From an uncultured Sunxiuqinia sp. (GTDB taxonomy: Bacteria > Bacteroidota > Bacteroidia > Bacteroidales > Prolixibacteraceae): DNA of 64,000 nucleotides. The translations under genes were made by a program, and so were the position numbers. The notes under the pieces were generated by a model. It had not been told where the DNA came from, did no database searches, and was given only the letters and a program-made list of their open reading frames with translations. The DNA is taken from positions 512,734 to 576,733 of the forward strand of contig NZ_OY782772.1 in assembly GCF_963678245.1 (NCBI RefSeq), given 5' to 3'. Within the stretch, counting starts at the first letter, position 1. Every line of letters begins with the position of its first letter. Positions 35,645 through 45,141 of the stretch are shown here, piece after piece.

Positions 35645-38329
35645 ATGACAGTATATAATCCCATATCAACCTATCGTCTTCAGTTTAATAGCGATTTTAG
35701 GCTAACGGATGCAGAAAATATTATTCGGTATCTGGATAAAACGGGAGTTAAAACAGTTTATGCGTCTCCTGTTTTTCAGGCGGTACAAGGAAGCATGCAC
35801 GGATATGATGTGACGAATCCATTAAAAATAAATGCTGAAATTGGAGTAGAGGATGATTTTGGACAAGTGATTGATAAATTGCATGCGCGAAAAATGGGTT
35901 GGATTCAGGACATTGTACCAAATCATATGGCTTATTCGCCTCAAAATCCATGGATTGCTGATGTGTTGGAGCTTGGAGAAGAATCGGAATATATTGATTT
36001 TTTCGACATTCGACTTCGTCATTTCAAAGATCAGACGAAGCGAAAACTCATGCTGCCTTTCTTTGGTCAAAAGTTAGATGCTTTAATCGAACGTAATGAG
36101 CTCTCAGTGGAATACAGTGAAGCGGGCTTTCAACTGAAGTACTATGAGAATAATTATCCGGTGTCGAAAAATGCCTATGGCGTTTTGCTAAATCCAATGA
36201 AAGAGGAATGTATTCCAATCGATCTACATGAATGGTTGATAGAGAAAGATAACTTGCCATGGGGGCGGGCCAAACAAAAGCTTTTTGCTGTAAGCAAAAA
36301 AGAACCTGAGGTGATTCGACACATTAATCACTGCCTATCGATTGTGAACTCCAATTCGCGGAAAATGATGGAGGTGTTGGAAGGGTTGTTTTATCGGCCA
36401 ACCCTATGGAAAGACACGGAAAAGATGATCAACTATCGCCGTTTTTTCATCATCAATAGTTTGATTTGTGTGAATATTCAGCACGAAAAAGTTTTCGATG
36501 CCACACATAAAATGATTTCTGATTGGATCAAGAAAAAGCTGGTAGATGGAATTCGTGTCGACCATATTGATGGATTGTTTAATCCGTCGGAATACCTGAC
36601 TCGTTTGCGAAAACTAGTAGGAGAAGACTCGCACATTACGATTGAGAAAATCCTGGAGAAAGATGAAAAGCTTCCGACCGATTGGCCAATTGAAGGAACG
36701 ACAGGGTACGACTTTTTAGCATTGGTGAACAACTTACTGACCAATCCAGAAAAGGGACCAGTTTTTTATTCATACTACAACAACTGGATCAATAAGACAG
36801 ATGAATATCGGGATGTGTTTCACAAGAAAAACCGATTTATTCTATACAACCGATTTAAAGGTGAATTAATTAATTTGACTCAGGAATGGCGCTCAATTAG
36901 TGCTGCTTTAGGAATTCCGCTACAGGAGGAAAATGCACAGCGCGCGCTTGGCGAGTTTTTAGTGTATTGTCCCGTTTATAAAATCTACCAGTCACCCTCC
37001 GTTTTCTCCAACACCGAGATAGAAGAAGTTAATTCTATCATTAATGCTGCAGTAGGTGGTGGCAAAGCAGAAAAGGAAGAATTCGAGAAGCTACGAAACT
37101 TATTTCTGTTAAAAAATATTGACAGGGAGAGTGAGCGAAAACAAATTGATACGTTCTTTCGACATTGTATGCAATTTACCGGTCCATTGATGGCTAAGGG
37201 AATTGAAGACACCGCCTTTTATTCTTATAATCCATTTATTGGTCACAACGAGGTTGGTGACTCTCCCGGTTTCTTTGGAATTCGAACAGAAACTTTCCAT
37301 CAGTTGATGCAAGAGCGGCAAATAAAAGAACCGCTGACTTTGAATACCACTTCAACCCACGATACCAAACGGGGAGAAGATGCCCGGGCACGATTAAATG
37401 TGCTGAGTGATGTTCCCGAAAAATGGATTGATGCCACAAAAGATTGGCTCATTTTGAATAAGAAGTTCAAGATTTTTGACGACGAACGAGAAATGCCGAC
37501 GGCCAATGACGAATACTTTATCTATCAGGTATTGTGCGCACATTGGCCGATGAGTGGTTTATTGGATGAGACTTTTATTGATCGTTTGACTGAATATTTG
37601 GTCAAAGCGCTACGGGAAGCAAAAGTCAACTCATCATGGAGTGATCCTGATGAAAGCTATGAAACAGAAACGATCCAATTTGTGCGGAATATTTTGTCAG
37701 AAAAGAGCGATTTTCGGGAAAGTTTTCGTGCTTTTATTGTCGATATTATCCCACATGGGATCGTTAATTCGTTGACCCAGTTGATTTTAAAAAACACATG
37801 CCCCGGAGTTCCCGACACCTATCAAGGCTGCGAACGTTGGAACTTGAGTTTTGTTGATCCGGATAATCGTCGGCCGGTTAATTATGCCGATTTAGAAAGT
37901 GATCTGGATGAGATGATTCGGAATAGTGAGGCTGACAAATTAAACTTCGCGGATCGGTTGATGCAGGAACCTGAAAGTGGCCGGATCAAGCAATGGATTA
38001 CTTACCTGACCTTGAAAGAACGGAGGTACAATGAGAAACTTTTTCTGGAAGGGAGCTATGTTCCGCTCGAGGTAGAAGGGAAATACAAAAAACATTTGAT
38101 TGCTTTTTACCGGCAGTATGAAGGCACTTATATTTTAGTGATACTTCCGTTGAATACGGCAGCATTACCAACTAATTGCAATTGGGAGGATACATGGATT
38201 TTAATGCCGGAATTAAGAGTGCTTGACTGGCAAAATTTACTATCGAATGAATTTTTGAAAAACACCAATAGGGTTGAGGCGAATAGAGTTTTTGGCCGCA
38301 CTCAATTGGGCTTGTTTCGGGGGATATAA
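35645..38329 (+). CDS. treY: Malto-oligosyltrehalose synthase TreY
   Basis: 894 residues. GH13_26 enzyme with NPISTYRLQFNSDFRLTDAE at the N-terminus and the early YASPVFQAVQGSMHGYDV motif. Nucleophile Asp306 is in DGIRVDHIDGLFNP, Glu334 in TIEKILEKDEKLP; the third region, TSTHDTKRGEDARARL, is typical of TreY. The enzyme turns the reducing-end 1,4 bond of maltodextrin into an alpha,alpha-1,1 bond, giving maltooligosyltrehalose for TreZ. The start is the ATG at 35645; the ATG at 35641 is out of frame and meets a stop after five codons. Last gene of the operon, followed by a bidirectional terminator. Confidence 0.95.
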   Translation: MTVYNPISTYRLQFNSDFRLTDAENIIRYLDKTGVKTVYASPVFQAVQGSMHGYDVTNPLKINAEIGVEDDFGQVIDKLHARKMGWIQDIVPNHMAYSPQNPWIADVLELGEESEYIDFFDIRLRHFKDQTKRKLMLPFFGQKLDALIERNELSVEYSEAGFQLKYYENNYPVSKNAYGVLLNPMKEECIPIDLHEWLIEKDNLPWGRAKQKLFAVSKKEPEVIRHINHCLSIVNSNSRKMMEVLEGLFYRPTLWKDTEKMINYRRFFIINSLICVNIQHEKVFDATHKMISDWIKKKLVDGIRVDHIDGLFNPSEYLTRLRKLVGEDSHITIEKILEKDEKLPTDWPIEGTTGYDFLALVNNLLTNPEKGPVFYSYYNNWINKTDEYRDVFHKKNRFILYNRFKGELINLTQEWRSISAALGIPLQEENAQRALGEFLVYCPVYKIYQSPSVFSNTEIEEVNSIINAAVGGGKAEKEEFEKLRNLFLLKNIDRESERKQIDTFFRHCMQFTGPLMAKGIEDTAFYSYNPFIGHNEVGDSPGFFGIRTETFHQLMQERQIKEPLTLNTTSTHDTKRGEDARARLNVLSDVPEKWIDATKDWLILNKKFKIFDDEREMPTANDEYFIYQVLCAHWPMSGLLDETFIDRLTEYLVKALREAKVNSSWSDPDESYETETIQFVRNILSEKSDFRESFRAFIVDIIPHGIVNSLTQLILKNTCPGVPDTYQGCERWNLSFVDPDNRRPVNYADLESDLDEMIRNSEADKLNFADRLMQEPESGRIKQWITYLTLKERRYNEKLFLEGSYVPLEVEGKYKKHLIAFYRQYEGTYILVILPLNTAALPTNCNWEDTWILMPELRVLDWQNLLSNEFLKNTNRVEANRVFGRTQLGLFRGI

Positions 38330-38358
38330 CCAGAAAAAACACGTTTATCTATAAATGA

Positions 38359-38388
38359 AAATGGCTGTCGAATAAGGACAGCCATTTT
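38359..38388. terminator. Bidirectional terminator between treY and the DUF4412 gene
   Basis: AAATGGCTGTC (38359-38369) pairs with GACAGCCATTT (38377-38387) around GAATAAG, with A/T runs on both sides. It serves treY on the plus strand and the convergent DUF4412 gene (stop at 38407) on the minus strand. Confidence 0.85.
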
Positions 38389-38406
38389 GTAGTTTTTATA
38401 ACCCGA

Positions 38407-39381
38407 TTACTCTTTTTCCATATTTGGGATGTTCATTGAGCCGATATTGGTGATTTTGTAATTGCCCATGCTAAATTTTTTGTTGGCATTGGTATCAATA
38501 TCCGTCACTTTCATAATTGAACGCTCCCCGGTTTTTGTATTTTCTGATTCTGCTTCCATGACAAAGCCCCACGGCATCCCGTTTGAATACTGAGCAGATT
38601 TCATGATTGTTCCAAAAAAATCACGGGTAATGATATCAACATCTTCACTAATCCAGAAATTCGATTTGGTTTCTTCTTCTGGATTGTCGTATCGGTATTC
38701 TTCACATTTATATCCTTTAATGGTCTTTGTTTTTCCGGTCTTTTTAACATAGGGATTCATGGCAATATTGTCCGGCACATCTTCATCTTCAAGTTCCTCA
38801 TAGTCTTCCATGTCAAGGCCCATTCCCAGCGCACCTGCTCCATCAAACCCATACACGATGCCATTTTTTTCACCATCTTCATCAGTTAGAATAATCATGG
38901 CCTTATTTTCAAAATCCATGATAAATAAGCCTTGTCCCTTTTCTTTCATATCTCCGTTAACAACCTGATAAGCAAAATTTTTACCATTCGGATCGATGAA
39001 GGTGATAAATTCACCGTCGCTATCTTTTTTACCGTTCTTTTTATACGATTCAAAATGCATTTGCAACTTCGAGTCAAACGAATAATCATCTTCGATTGAG
39101 ACAGGTTTGCCGGACATGCCCAGGCCTTTCATCATTTTCTGCATGCGTTCGCTTTGCCTGGCACTTTTATTTTTATCTGCATTTTCGTCTCCTTCAAAAA
39201 CTTTATCCAGGTTTTTGTCAACCTCTTCATCAACCTTGTCATCAACTTTTTTTTCTACCTTTTTCTCAATCTTATCCTGAACTTTTTTGCTCAATTTATT
39301 TAAAAAGCCTTGGGCTGAAATAGGTTCAGATAATGATAGAAAAACTAAAATAACCAGAATTTGGGGTAAATATTTATACAT
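38407..39381 (-). CDS. DUF4412-domain secreted protein
   Basis: 324 residues. The N-terminus is a signal peptide (KYLPQILVILVFLSLSEPISAQ). A strongly charged region follows (about 27-80) with regular Lys/Asp/Glu repeats (KKVQDKIEKKVEKKVDDKVD), likely a single long helix or coiled coil. The remainder is a DUF4412-type beta-rich domain with IKGYKCEEYRYDN and WGFVMEAE segments, whose members appear to sit in the periplasm or outer membrane. Function unknown. It is convergent with treY and shares its terminator. No enzymatic motif is recognised. Confidence 0.75.
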   Translation of the reverse strand: MYKYLPQILVILVFLSLSEPISAQGFLNKLSKKVQDKIEKKVEKKVDDKVDEEVDKNLDKVFEGDENADKNKSARQSERMQKMMKGLGMSGKPVSIEDDYSFDSKLQMHFESYKKNGKKDSDGEFITFIDPNGKNFAYQVVNGDMKEKGQGLFIMDFENKAMIILTDEDGEKNGIVYGFDGAGALGMGLDMEDYEELEDEDVPDNIAMNPYVKKTGKTKTIKGYKCEEYRYDNPEEETKSNFWISEDVDIITRDFFGTIMKSAQYSNGMPWGFVMEAESENTKTGERSIMKVTDIDTNANKKFSMGNYKITNIGSMNIPNMEKE

Positions 39382-39486
39382 AGCACAATAAATTTTTAGT
39401 GTTTTTTAATTTAATATGCTACAAGTTACAACAATCCTAATAATGGTTGCAAATAATTAGAAGAGTTTTTTGTCTTATATAAGGGG

Positions 39487-39945
39487 TTAAAACTTCATGG
39501 CTCGATCCATGTCGCGTTTTGCATCTTTTTCCTTTAAGGTTTCGCGCTTGTCGTGTGTTTTCTTTCCTTTTGCCAGACCGATTTCGAGCTTTGCCAACCC
39601 CCGGTCATTTAGGAACATGCGAAGGGGAATTATAGTTAATCCGCTTTCTTTGATCTTTTTTTGAAGCTTGTCAAGCTCCTTTTTATTCAAAAGAAGTTTG
39701 CGATCACGACGGGATTCATGGTTGTTGATATTTCCAAAGTCATATTCTGAAATATTCATATTAACCACATATAGCTCATTTCTTGTGAATCGGCAATAAG
39801 CTTCGCCTACCGAAGCCTTTCCGTTTCGGATTGACTTTATTTCTGTTCCAACCAACTGCACTCCGGCGACAAACTTTTCCGAAATTTCGTAATCGAAATA
39901 AGCTCGTTTGTTTTTAATGTTTATATGTTGTTTTTTATGCACCAT
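39487..39945 (-). CDS. smpB: SsrA-binding protein SmpB
   Basis: 152 residues. The SmpB beta-barrel signatures are present: [39 protein letters not shown], later [12 protein letters not shown] and [24 protein letters not shown] with the conserved KGKKxxDKRE tail, which binds the ribosome A site with tmRNA. Its function is trans-translation of stalled ribosomes. The start overlaps the end of the upstream Yip1-family gene by 11 nt, so the two are probably co-transcribed. No tmRNA gene was found nearby. Confidence 0.96.
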   Translation of the reverse strand: MVHKKQHINIKNKRAYFDYEISEKFVAGVQLVGTEIKSIRNGKASVGEAYCRFTRNELYVVNMNISEYDFGNINNHESRRDRKLLLNKKELDKLQKKIKESGLTIIPLRMFLNDRGLAKLEIGLAKGKKTHDKRETLKEKDAKRDMDRAMKF

Positions 39946-40519
39946 ATCCGTAAAAGGCTTGAAGTAATTTCCAACTAAATACGTTCAAAATAATGAAGAT
40001 AAGAAAAACCAAGAGCAAGGCAATTAATATGTAGCGATTCTGATTTTCGGCTGGTAAATTTAGGCTTTCTTTTACACCCTGAAAAAATAAGAAGACTCCG
40101 TAAAGGCCTAAAATACCAATGACATATAATCCGGGAAATAATCCGGTGATAAATGATACTGCTAAAAAAGGCAAGAACGAATAAGCTACAAGCCGACTAA
40201 TAGCGCTCTGGTCTTTTTTCCCTCCAAAACTGGTTAGAAGTTCATTTAACACATAAACCAAAACGTAGTACTGAAGGATATAGGTTATTACTTCGCGGGC
40301 AGCTTTTGCAATTGCATAGCCAAATAAAAACTCACTGCTGAAAATAACTTCGCCTAAAAATATACCTGTGCCAACCAAGAGCACCAATGGCAAGAAATAG
40401 TCTTTAAAAATTGATTGAGCAGAGTCTTCACTTTTTTCATTTTTCCATACCTTAGTTGGTTCAATGATCACACTGCTACATGTTTGAAAAAGCTGACGAT
40501 ATCGTTGTTTAAAATCCAT
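39935..40519 (-). CDS. Yip1-family membrane protein
   Basis: 194 residues from ATG at 40519; upstream starts in the same frame would run into the divergent miaA gene. About five hydrophobic helices (for example [76 protein letters not shown]) follow a short polar leader [20 protein letters not shown]. That IIxxPxxxW leader with a five-helix core is typical of bacterial YIP1-domain proteins. Function unknown; inner membrane. It overlaps smpB by 11 nt. Confidence 0.8.
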   Translation of the reverse strand: MDFKQRYRQLFQTCSSVIIEPTKVWKNEKSEDSAQSIFKDYFLPLVLLVGTGIFLGEVIFSSEFLFGYAIAKAAREVITYILQYYVLVYVLNELLTSFGGKKDQSAISRLVAYSFLPFLAVSFITGLFPGLYVIGILGLYGVFLFFQGVKESLNLPAENQNRYILIALLLVFLIFIILNVFSWKLLQAFYGYGA

Positions 40520-40578
40520 AATTTCTGGTTTTGCTTTACAAAAATACATTAATTTGTAAACCCTAATCATAAATATCG

Positions 40579-41505
40579 ATGAATCAACGAAAATATCATA
40601 TGCTGACCATACTTGGTCCAACAGCCTCGGGTAAAACAACTGTTGCGGCGCATGCAGCGAAACTGCTTGACGGAGAGATTATTTCTGCAGATTCAAGACA
40701 GATATACCGCGGCATGGATCTGGGCACTGGAAAGGATTATGAAGATTACGAAGTTGATGGACAGCAGATTCCTTATCATTTGATCGACATTGTTGATGCA
40801 GGATTTGAATACAATGTTTATCTATTTCACAACGAGTTCTTAAAAGCTTATAATGAGATCAATGGAAAAGGTAAAATCCCAATTCTTTGTGGGGGGAGTG
40901 GACTTTACATTGAAGCTGTTTTAAATAATTACAAACTCATACAGGTTCCTAAAAACCTTGAGTTACGTAGTCAGTTGGAAGATAAAAGTCTGGAAGAGTT
41001 GGCAAAAATTCTAGAGGTGATGAAGCCTGAATTGCACAATACAACTGATACTGAAAATCATCGCCGGGTGTTGAGAGCCATTGAAATTGAAACTTATATG
41101 CAGAATAACCCGGAGCTATCTGATGACATGCCACAAATCAACAGTTTGGTAGTTGGTGTAAAGTTTGATCGCGAAAACCGCCGGAAACGGATTACTGAGC
41201 GGTTAGAACAACGCTTGGAGGATGGTATGCTTGATGAAGTACAACGTTTACTTGACAAAGGGTTGAAACCCGAACAGTTGACTTATTATGGTTTGGAGTA
41301 CAGGTATCTGACTCTTCATTTGATAGGCGAAATTTCATACGATGAAATGTTTACAAAGCTCGAAATTGCGATCCATCAATTTGCCAAGCGGCAAATGACC
41401 TGGTTTCGACGTATGGAAAAACACGGAACTCAAATTCACTGGCTGGATGGATTTATGTCTTTGGAAGATAAGATTCTAAAGATCAATAAATTGCTCAATT
41501 CGTAA
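40579..41505 (+). CDS. miaA: tRNA dimethylallyltransferase MiaA
   Basis: 308 residues. P-loop LGPTASGKTTVAAHAA at the N-terminus, then the DSRQIYRGMDLGTGKD motif that binds tRNA and substrate, GGSGLYIEAVLN, and the C-terminal QFAKRQMTWFRR segment. The enzyme transfers the dimethylallyl group to A37 of tRNAs that read UNN codons. Normal length. Divergent from the Yip1-family gene and convergent with the thioesterase gene, with only 2 nt between the two stop codons. Confidence 0.96.
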   Translation: MNQRKYHMLTILGPTASGKTTVAAHAAKLLDGEIISADSRQIYRGMDLGTGKDYEDYEVDGQQIPYHLIDIVDAGFEYNVYLFHNEFLKAYNEINGKGKIPILCGGSGLYIEAVLNNYKLIQVPKNLELRSQLEDKSLEELAKILEVMKPELHNTTDTENHRRVLRAIEIETYMQNNPELSDDMPQINSLVVGVKFDRENRRKRITERLEQRLEDGMLDEVQRLLDKGLKPEQLTYYGLEYRYLTLHLIGEISYDEMFTKLEIAIHQFAKRQMTWFRRMEKHGTQIHWLDGFMSLEDKILKINKLLNS

Positions 41506-41507
41506 AA

Positions 41508-42248
41508 CTAAGCTTCACGAGCTCGCCAATGTGTATCCATGCAGCACAATGGCAGTCCGTCGCTTTCCCGAAATATTGTTGATTTATAATGTAAATCATC
41601 AAGCTTTTCCGTGTCAACAGCTAGTTGATCTCCTGCCATCCCTTCTTTGAGATAGTTAATCTCGAGGCTCGCCAATTCATACTGATTTAAGAAATCGATT
41701 CCCAGACGATCCAAAACACGCTCAAGGTACTTTACACTGTTGAAATGCTTGTTGACATCTAAATCGCTAAACAACACAGGTCGGTAACTCAAGCCTTCTG
41801 ATAACTTAGATGCTTTAATCCGTTTGGGATTTCGACAGGCTTGCAATTCATTCAGCCGAGGAAACGTATCCATAAATTCACGAAGTCTGACAATACGTTT
41901 GGTTTCCACATCCAAAATTAACCAGGCTGAACTTGCTTTAAGTAATACTTCTTTTTGAGCTCCTTCTAAAATAAACTCGCGATAGGCATACATTCCATCA
42001 GTACCGGCCGACCAAGTATTTATAGTAATTTCTTCTTGCCAATCCGGGTATCGTTCGAACTCGAAATAAACTCGTGACAATACCCAGAACATGTTATTTA
42101 GTTTTAAATTGTCGTACCCCCAATCCATTACCTGAGCATGTTTCCAGGCTGCTTCAAGCATCATGTTAAATAAAGAAGTAACCGATGCTTTAGCATATTG
42201 ATTAGTGTGATATGAACCTATGGTATAATCTTGAATGAACTTTTTCAT
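41508..42248 (-). CDS. Acyl-ACP thioesterase family protein
   Basis: 246 residues with two hotdog repeats. The first is around TNQYAKASVTSLFNMMLEAAWKHAQ and FWVLSRVYFEFERYPDWQEEITINTW; the second around FSDLDVNKHFNSVKYLERVLD. The DLDVNKHFN motif with Asn and His matches the catalytic region of FatA/FatB-like and bacterial acyl-ACP thioesterases. The enzyme would release free fatty acids from acyl-ACP in the cytoplasm; chain-length preference cannot be read. Normal length for the bacterial type. Confidence 0.87.
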   Translation of the reverse strand: MKKFIQDYTIGSYHTNQYAKASVTSLFNMMLEAAWKHAQVMDWGYDNLKLNNMFWVLSRVYFEFERYPDWQEEITINTWSAGTDGMYAYREFILEGAQKEVLLKASSAWLILDVETKRIVRLREFMDTFPRLNELQACRNPKRIKASKLSEGLSYRPVLFSDLDVNKHFNSVKYLERVLDRLGIDFLNQYELASLEINYLKEGMAGDQLAVDTEKLDDLHYKSTIFRESDGLPLCCMDTHWRAREA

Positions 42249-42345
42249 TTGTTTTTGCGGTATTTTTTAAACCTTTCGACAAAAATATTGTTCAGTTTTG
42301 AAAATAAAGAAGCTTTTGCGACTTTTGCGAAAATTTTTCTACAAA

Positions 42346-43119
42346 ATGAGTGATATTATTATAAAAACGCCCGAACAGATTGAAGGGATAAGAAAAAGTA
42401 GTCAGTTAGCGGGGCAGTCATTGGTAATGATTGAGGAATTTGTGAAACCTGGGGTGAGTACAGAGTTTTTGAATGCCAGGATTGAGGAGTTTGTCCGCGG
42501 TCATGGAGCCATTCCGGCAACGATAGGTTACAATGGTTATCCCAAAGCAACCTGCATTTCACTCAACGATGTTGTATGTCATGGCATACCAAGCGATAGT
42601 CAGATTTTGAAAGAAGGTGATATATTGAACATTGATGTAACCACGATTTTGGATGGTTACTATGGCGATACCAGCAAGATGTACTCGGTTGGCGAAATAT
42701 CGGAGCGTGCAAATCGATTGATCAAGGCAGCCAAACATTCACTGGATTTGGGTATTCAGCAGGTGAAACCTGGTAATTACGTTGGAAATATAGGCTTTGT
42801 GATTGGACGATATGCCAAAGCTCAAAAATACAGCGTAGTCTATGAATTTTGTGGACATGGAGTAGGGCTGGAGTTTCACGAAGCACCTCAGGTTGATCAT
42901 ATTGCACGCAAGAATACTGGAGATATTATGCAACCAGGAATGACCTTTACCATTGAACCCATGATTAACGAAGGACGGGCGTCAACAAAAGTTGATAGAG
43001 AAGATGGATGGACAGCCCGGACAAAAGATGGCAAACTTTCTGCTCAGTTCGAACACACCATTTTGGTTACCGATGATGGTTATGAAGTACTTTCCGATGT
43101 AAGTGGTGATTACCGCTAA
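42346..43119 (+). CDS. map: Methionine aminopeptidase, type I
   Basis: 257 residues from ATG at 42346 (MSDIIIKTPEQIEGIRKSS). An in-frame start at 42298 would add 16 basic residues with no family match. The five metal ligands of the pita-bread fold appear in order: Asp in NIDVTTILDGYYGD (two), His in CGHGVGLEFHE, Glu in TIEPMINEG and Glu in FEHTILV. It removes the initiator Met from nascent proteins. Normal type Ia length. The promoter is not recognised. A sensor kinase gene follows 77 nt later. Confidence 0.96.
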   Translation: MSDIIIKTPEQIEGIRKSSQLAGQSLVMIEEFVKPGVSTEFLNARIEEFVRGHGAIPATIGYNGYPKATCISLNDVVCHGIPSDSQILKEGDILNIDVTTILDGYYGDTSKMYSVGEISERANRLIKAAKHSLDLGIQQVKPGNYVGNIGFVIGRYAKAQKYSVVYEFCGHGVGLEFHEAPQVDHIARKNTGDIMQPGMTFTIEPMINEGRASTKVDREDGWTARTKDGKLSAQFEHTILVTDDGYEVLSDVSGDYR

Positions 43120-43196
43120 AGTTTTGTCATTAAATATTTTTTTGAGTAGTGTATTAGTCTACTGAATTGGCTATTTTAGTATGAAAATATAATGCT

Positions 43197-44504
43197 GTGA
43201 GTAAGCTTTTTGATTACTATTTTAAATTACTACTTTTTAACACGAATGATAGCTCATACGAGTTGTTGGAAGAAAAGAAGAAGAGCATTTTACTGCATCT
43301 TTTCCTCTACCTCTTTTTTTTGTCTATTAGTGTTTTCCTAATTAGCAACATCTTCCGTGCTGATTACACAACTGCCATTTTCAATGGAAGCTGCTTGATT
43401 GTTGGATTATTGACTTTCTATTTATTACGAAAGGGAAAAAATATATTTATTCCGTCCCTCATTTTTGTTGCAATCATTTCAGTTATTAGCACCTACCTTT
43501 TTATAACGGGGGGGAGCAATAATTCCGGCATTGTTTTTATGTTGATGCTTCCTCTTCCTGTGATCTTAATACTTGGGAAAGAAAGAGGGCTATTGGCTTT
43601 GAGTATTTTTTTTGTGTTAAACGCGGTAGCTTACTATCGGTTAAAAGAATTCGCTTGGTGTCCTGATTACAACATTAGTCTCATTTGTCGGCTTTCAATT
43701 GTTTTCCTCTTTATTTCTGCAATGGCTTTTGCTAACGAATATGTTTTTGAAATCTTGTATGGCCGTTTAGAAAGGATATCATCTTCATTGAAGACCAGTC
43801 AGCAGAGGTATAAGAACCTAGCTTTGAACAGGGAAAAGTTTCTGTCTGTTATTTCGCACGACTTAACTGACCACATTGGCAGTTTCATGTCTATTTCAAC
43901 GTTGTTGAATGAGCAATACAATGAGATATCAGAAGAAGACCGCATGAAATTGATCAAACAAATGGCTAACGTTTCGAAAAACAATTATAAGTTACTTGAG
44001 GATCTGCTAAAGTGGTCAACCGTTCAGCTTGATCATATTCCATATTCTCCGACAGCTTTTAAATTGGAAAGGATCTACCGCGAGGTTATTGAACTTTTCA
44101 ATCCCTTGCTTGAAGGGAAAAAGCTCTCGATTTTTCTGAAAATGAAAAGCAACTCAGAAATATTTGCCGATTATCATATGGCGAGTGCCATCTTAAGGAA
44201 TCTGGTTTCGAATGCTATAAAATTTTCGCATATCGAAGGCGAAATACGTATTTCGGCAGTTGAAAAGGAGGATAAGATGCTCGTTACAGTTAGCGATCGT
44301 GGAATTGGTATGAGCGAAGAATTGCTGTTGCGCTTTAATTCGTCACTTTCGTTTTCAAACCCGGGAACCATTCAGGAACCCGGATCAGGAATTGGATTGA
44401 TTCTTGCCAAAGAGTTTGTTCAGAAAAACGAAGGAGAATTATTCATTAAAAGTGAACCAAATGAACGTACGGAGGTTAGTTTCACCCTCCCATTGGTAGA
44501 TTAG
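43197..44504 (+). CDS. Sensor histidine kinase with 7TM-like membrane region
   Basis: 435 residues starting at GTG (43197); the ATG four bases upstream is out of frame and closes at once. Residues about 28-185 hold several hydrophobic helices (HLFLYLFFLSISVFLISNIF, IFNGSCLIVGLLTFYLL, LIFVAIISVISTYLF, then more), so this is an integral sensor without a large periplasmic domain. HisKA follows with phospho-acceptor His in FLSVISHDLTDHIGS. HATPase motifs are NLVSNAIKF, DRGIGMS and GSGIGLILAK. No receiver domain and no adjacent response regulator, so it is an orphan kinase in this window. It contains a G7 run near 43508. Confidence 0.88.
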   Translation: MSKLFDYYFKLLLFNTNDSSYELLEEKKKSILLHLFLYLFFLSISVFLISNIFRADYTTAIFNGSCLIVGLLTFYLLRKGKNIFIPSLIFVAIISVISTYLFITGGSNNSGIVFMLMLPLPVILILGKERGLLALSIFFVLNAVAYYRLKEFAWCPDYNISLICRLSIVFLFISAMAFANEYVFEILYGRLERISSSLKTSQQRYKNLALNREKFLSVISHDLTDHIGSFMSISTLLNEQYNEISEEDRMKLIKQMANVSKNNYKLLEDLLKWSTVQLDHIPYSPTAFKLERIYREVIELFNPLLEGKKLSIFLKMKSNSEIFADYHMASAILRNLVSNAIKFSHIEGEIRISAVEKEDKMLVTVSDRGIGMSEELLLRFNSSLSFSNPGTIQEPGSGIGLILAKEFVQKNEGELFIKSEPNERTEVSFTLPLVD

Positions 44505-44557
44505 AGAGAGTGGTTCGCTTTCATTAATCCGAGTAATAATACACCAAGTATAAATTT

Positions 44558-44565
44558 TATCTTTG
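44558..44565 (+). promoter_or_regulatory. -7 box (TATCTTTG) upstream of GroES-like gene
   Basis: TAnnTTTG match ending 10 nt before the ATG at 44576, which would give a very short leader. No clear -33 element at the expected distance. Confidence 0.45.
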
Positions 44566-44575
44566 TAGAAAAAAC

Positions 44576-44959
44576 ATGTCTCTAGTTATAGAAGAAAAGA
44601 ATCTCGAAAAATTTATCATGATAGGAGATCGGGTATTAATTAAACCCAAGAATCCGAAAAATAAGACAAAATCAGGATTGTACCTTCCTCCAACCGTTCA
44701 GGAAAATGAAAAAACACAAAGTGGTTATATTGTAAAAGTAGGTCCGGGTTACCCAATTCCATCAATCACTGATGAAATTGAACCATGGGAAGGACGTAAT
44801 AATGAAGCCAAATATATTCCATTGCAGGTAAATGTCGGTGATCTGGCAATCTATCTGGCAAAGAGTGGTTTCGAAATTGAATTCAACAATGAGAAATACA
44901 TTATTTTACCACATGCTTCAATTTTAATGATCATTCGCGATGATGAATTGTTAAAATAA
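44576..44959 (+). CDS. GroES-like co-chaperone protein
   Basis: 127 residues, longer than typical GroES (about 95). The GroES fold core is visible: IMIGDRVLIKPKNPKNKTKSGLYLPP, SGYIVKVGPGYP, then VNVGDLAIYLAKSGFEIEFNNEKYIILPHASILMII. The mobile loop position carries KNKTKSGLYLPPTVQENEKTQ. There is an insertion of about 20 residues (ITDEIEPWEGRNNEAKYIP) between the two halves of the barrel. No groEL gene is adjacent. This is a second, specialised GroES-like protein seen in Bacteroidota; its partner is unknown. Confidence 0.85.
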   Translation: MSLVIEEKNLEKFIMIGDRVLIKPKNPKNKTKSGLYLPPTVQENEKTQSGYIVKVGPGYPIPSITDEIEPWEGRNNEAKYIPLQVNVGDLAIYLAKSGFEIEFNNEKYIILPHASILMIIRDDELLK

Positions 44960-45141
44960 TTACGAATCGTTCAATCTTCGGACTATCGTTCTGTTCTGTT
45001 TTTACGAATCGTAAATAAAATAGTGTTAGTAGTTTCAGATTGAAAGAAAATTAACCATTGATTCAAGTTTTTTAATAAATTGCGCCCGTTTTTGATCCAG
45101 TCAGGAATATGGAGTTTTTCTAAAATGTTAAATAATTAAAT

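Noticed and set aside
42298..42345. Possible 16-residue extension of methionine aminopeptidase
   Set aside because: Basic stretch LRLLRKFFYK without family similarity; the ATG at 42346 gives the usual start.
43193..43205. ATG at 43193 as the start of the orphan kinase
   Set aside because: This ATG reads into a stop codon after two codons; the kinase frame starts at the GTG at 43197.
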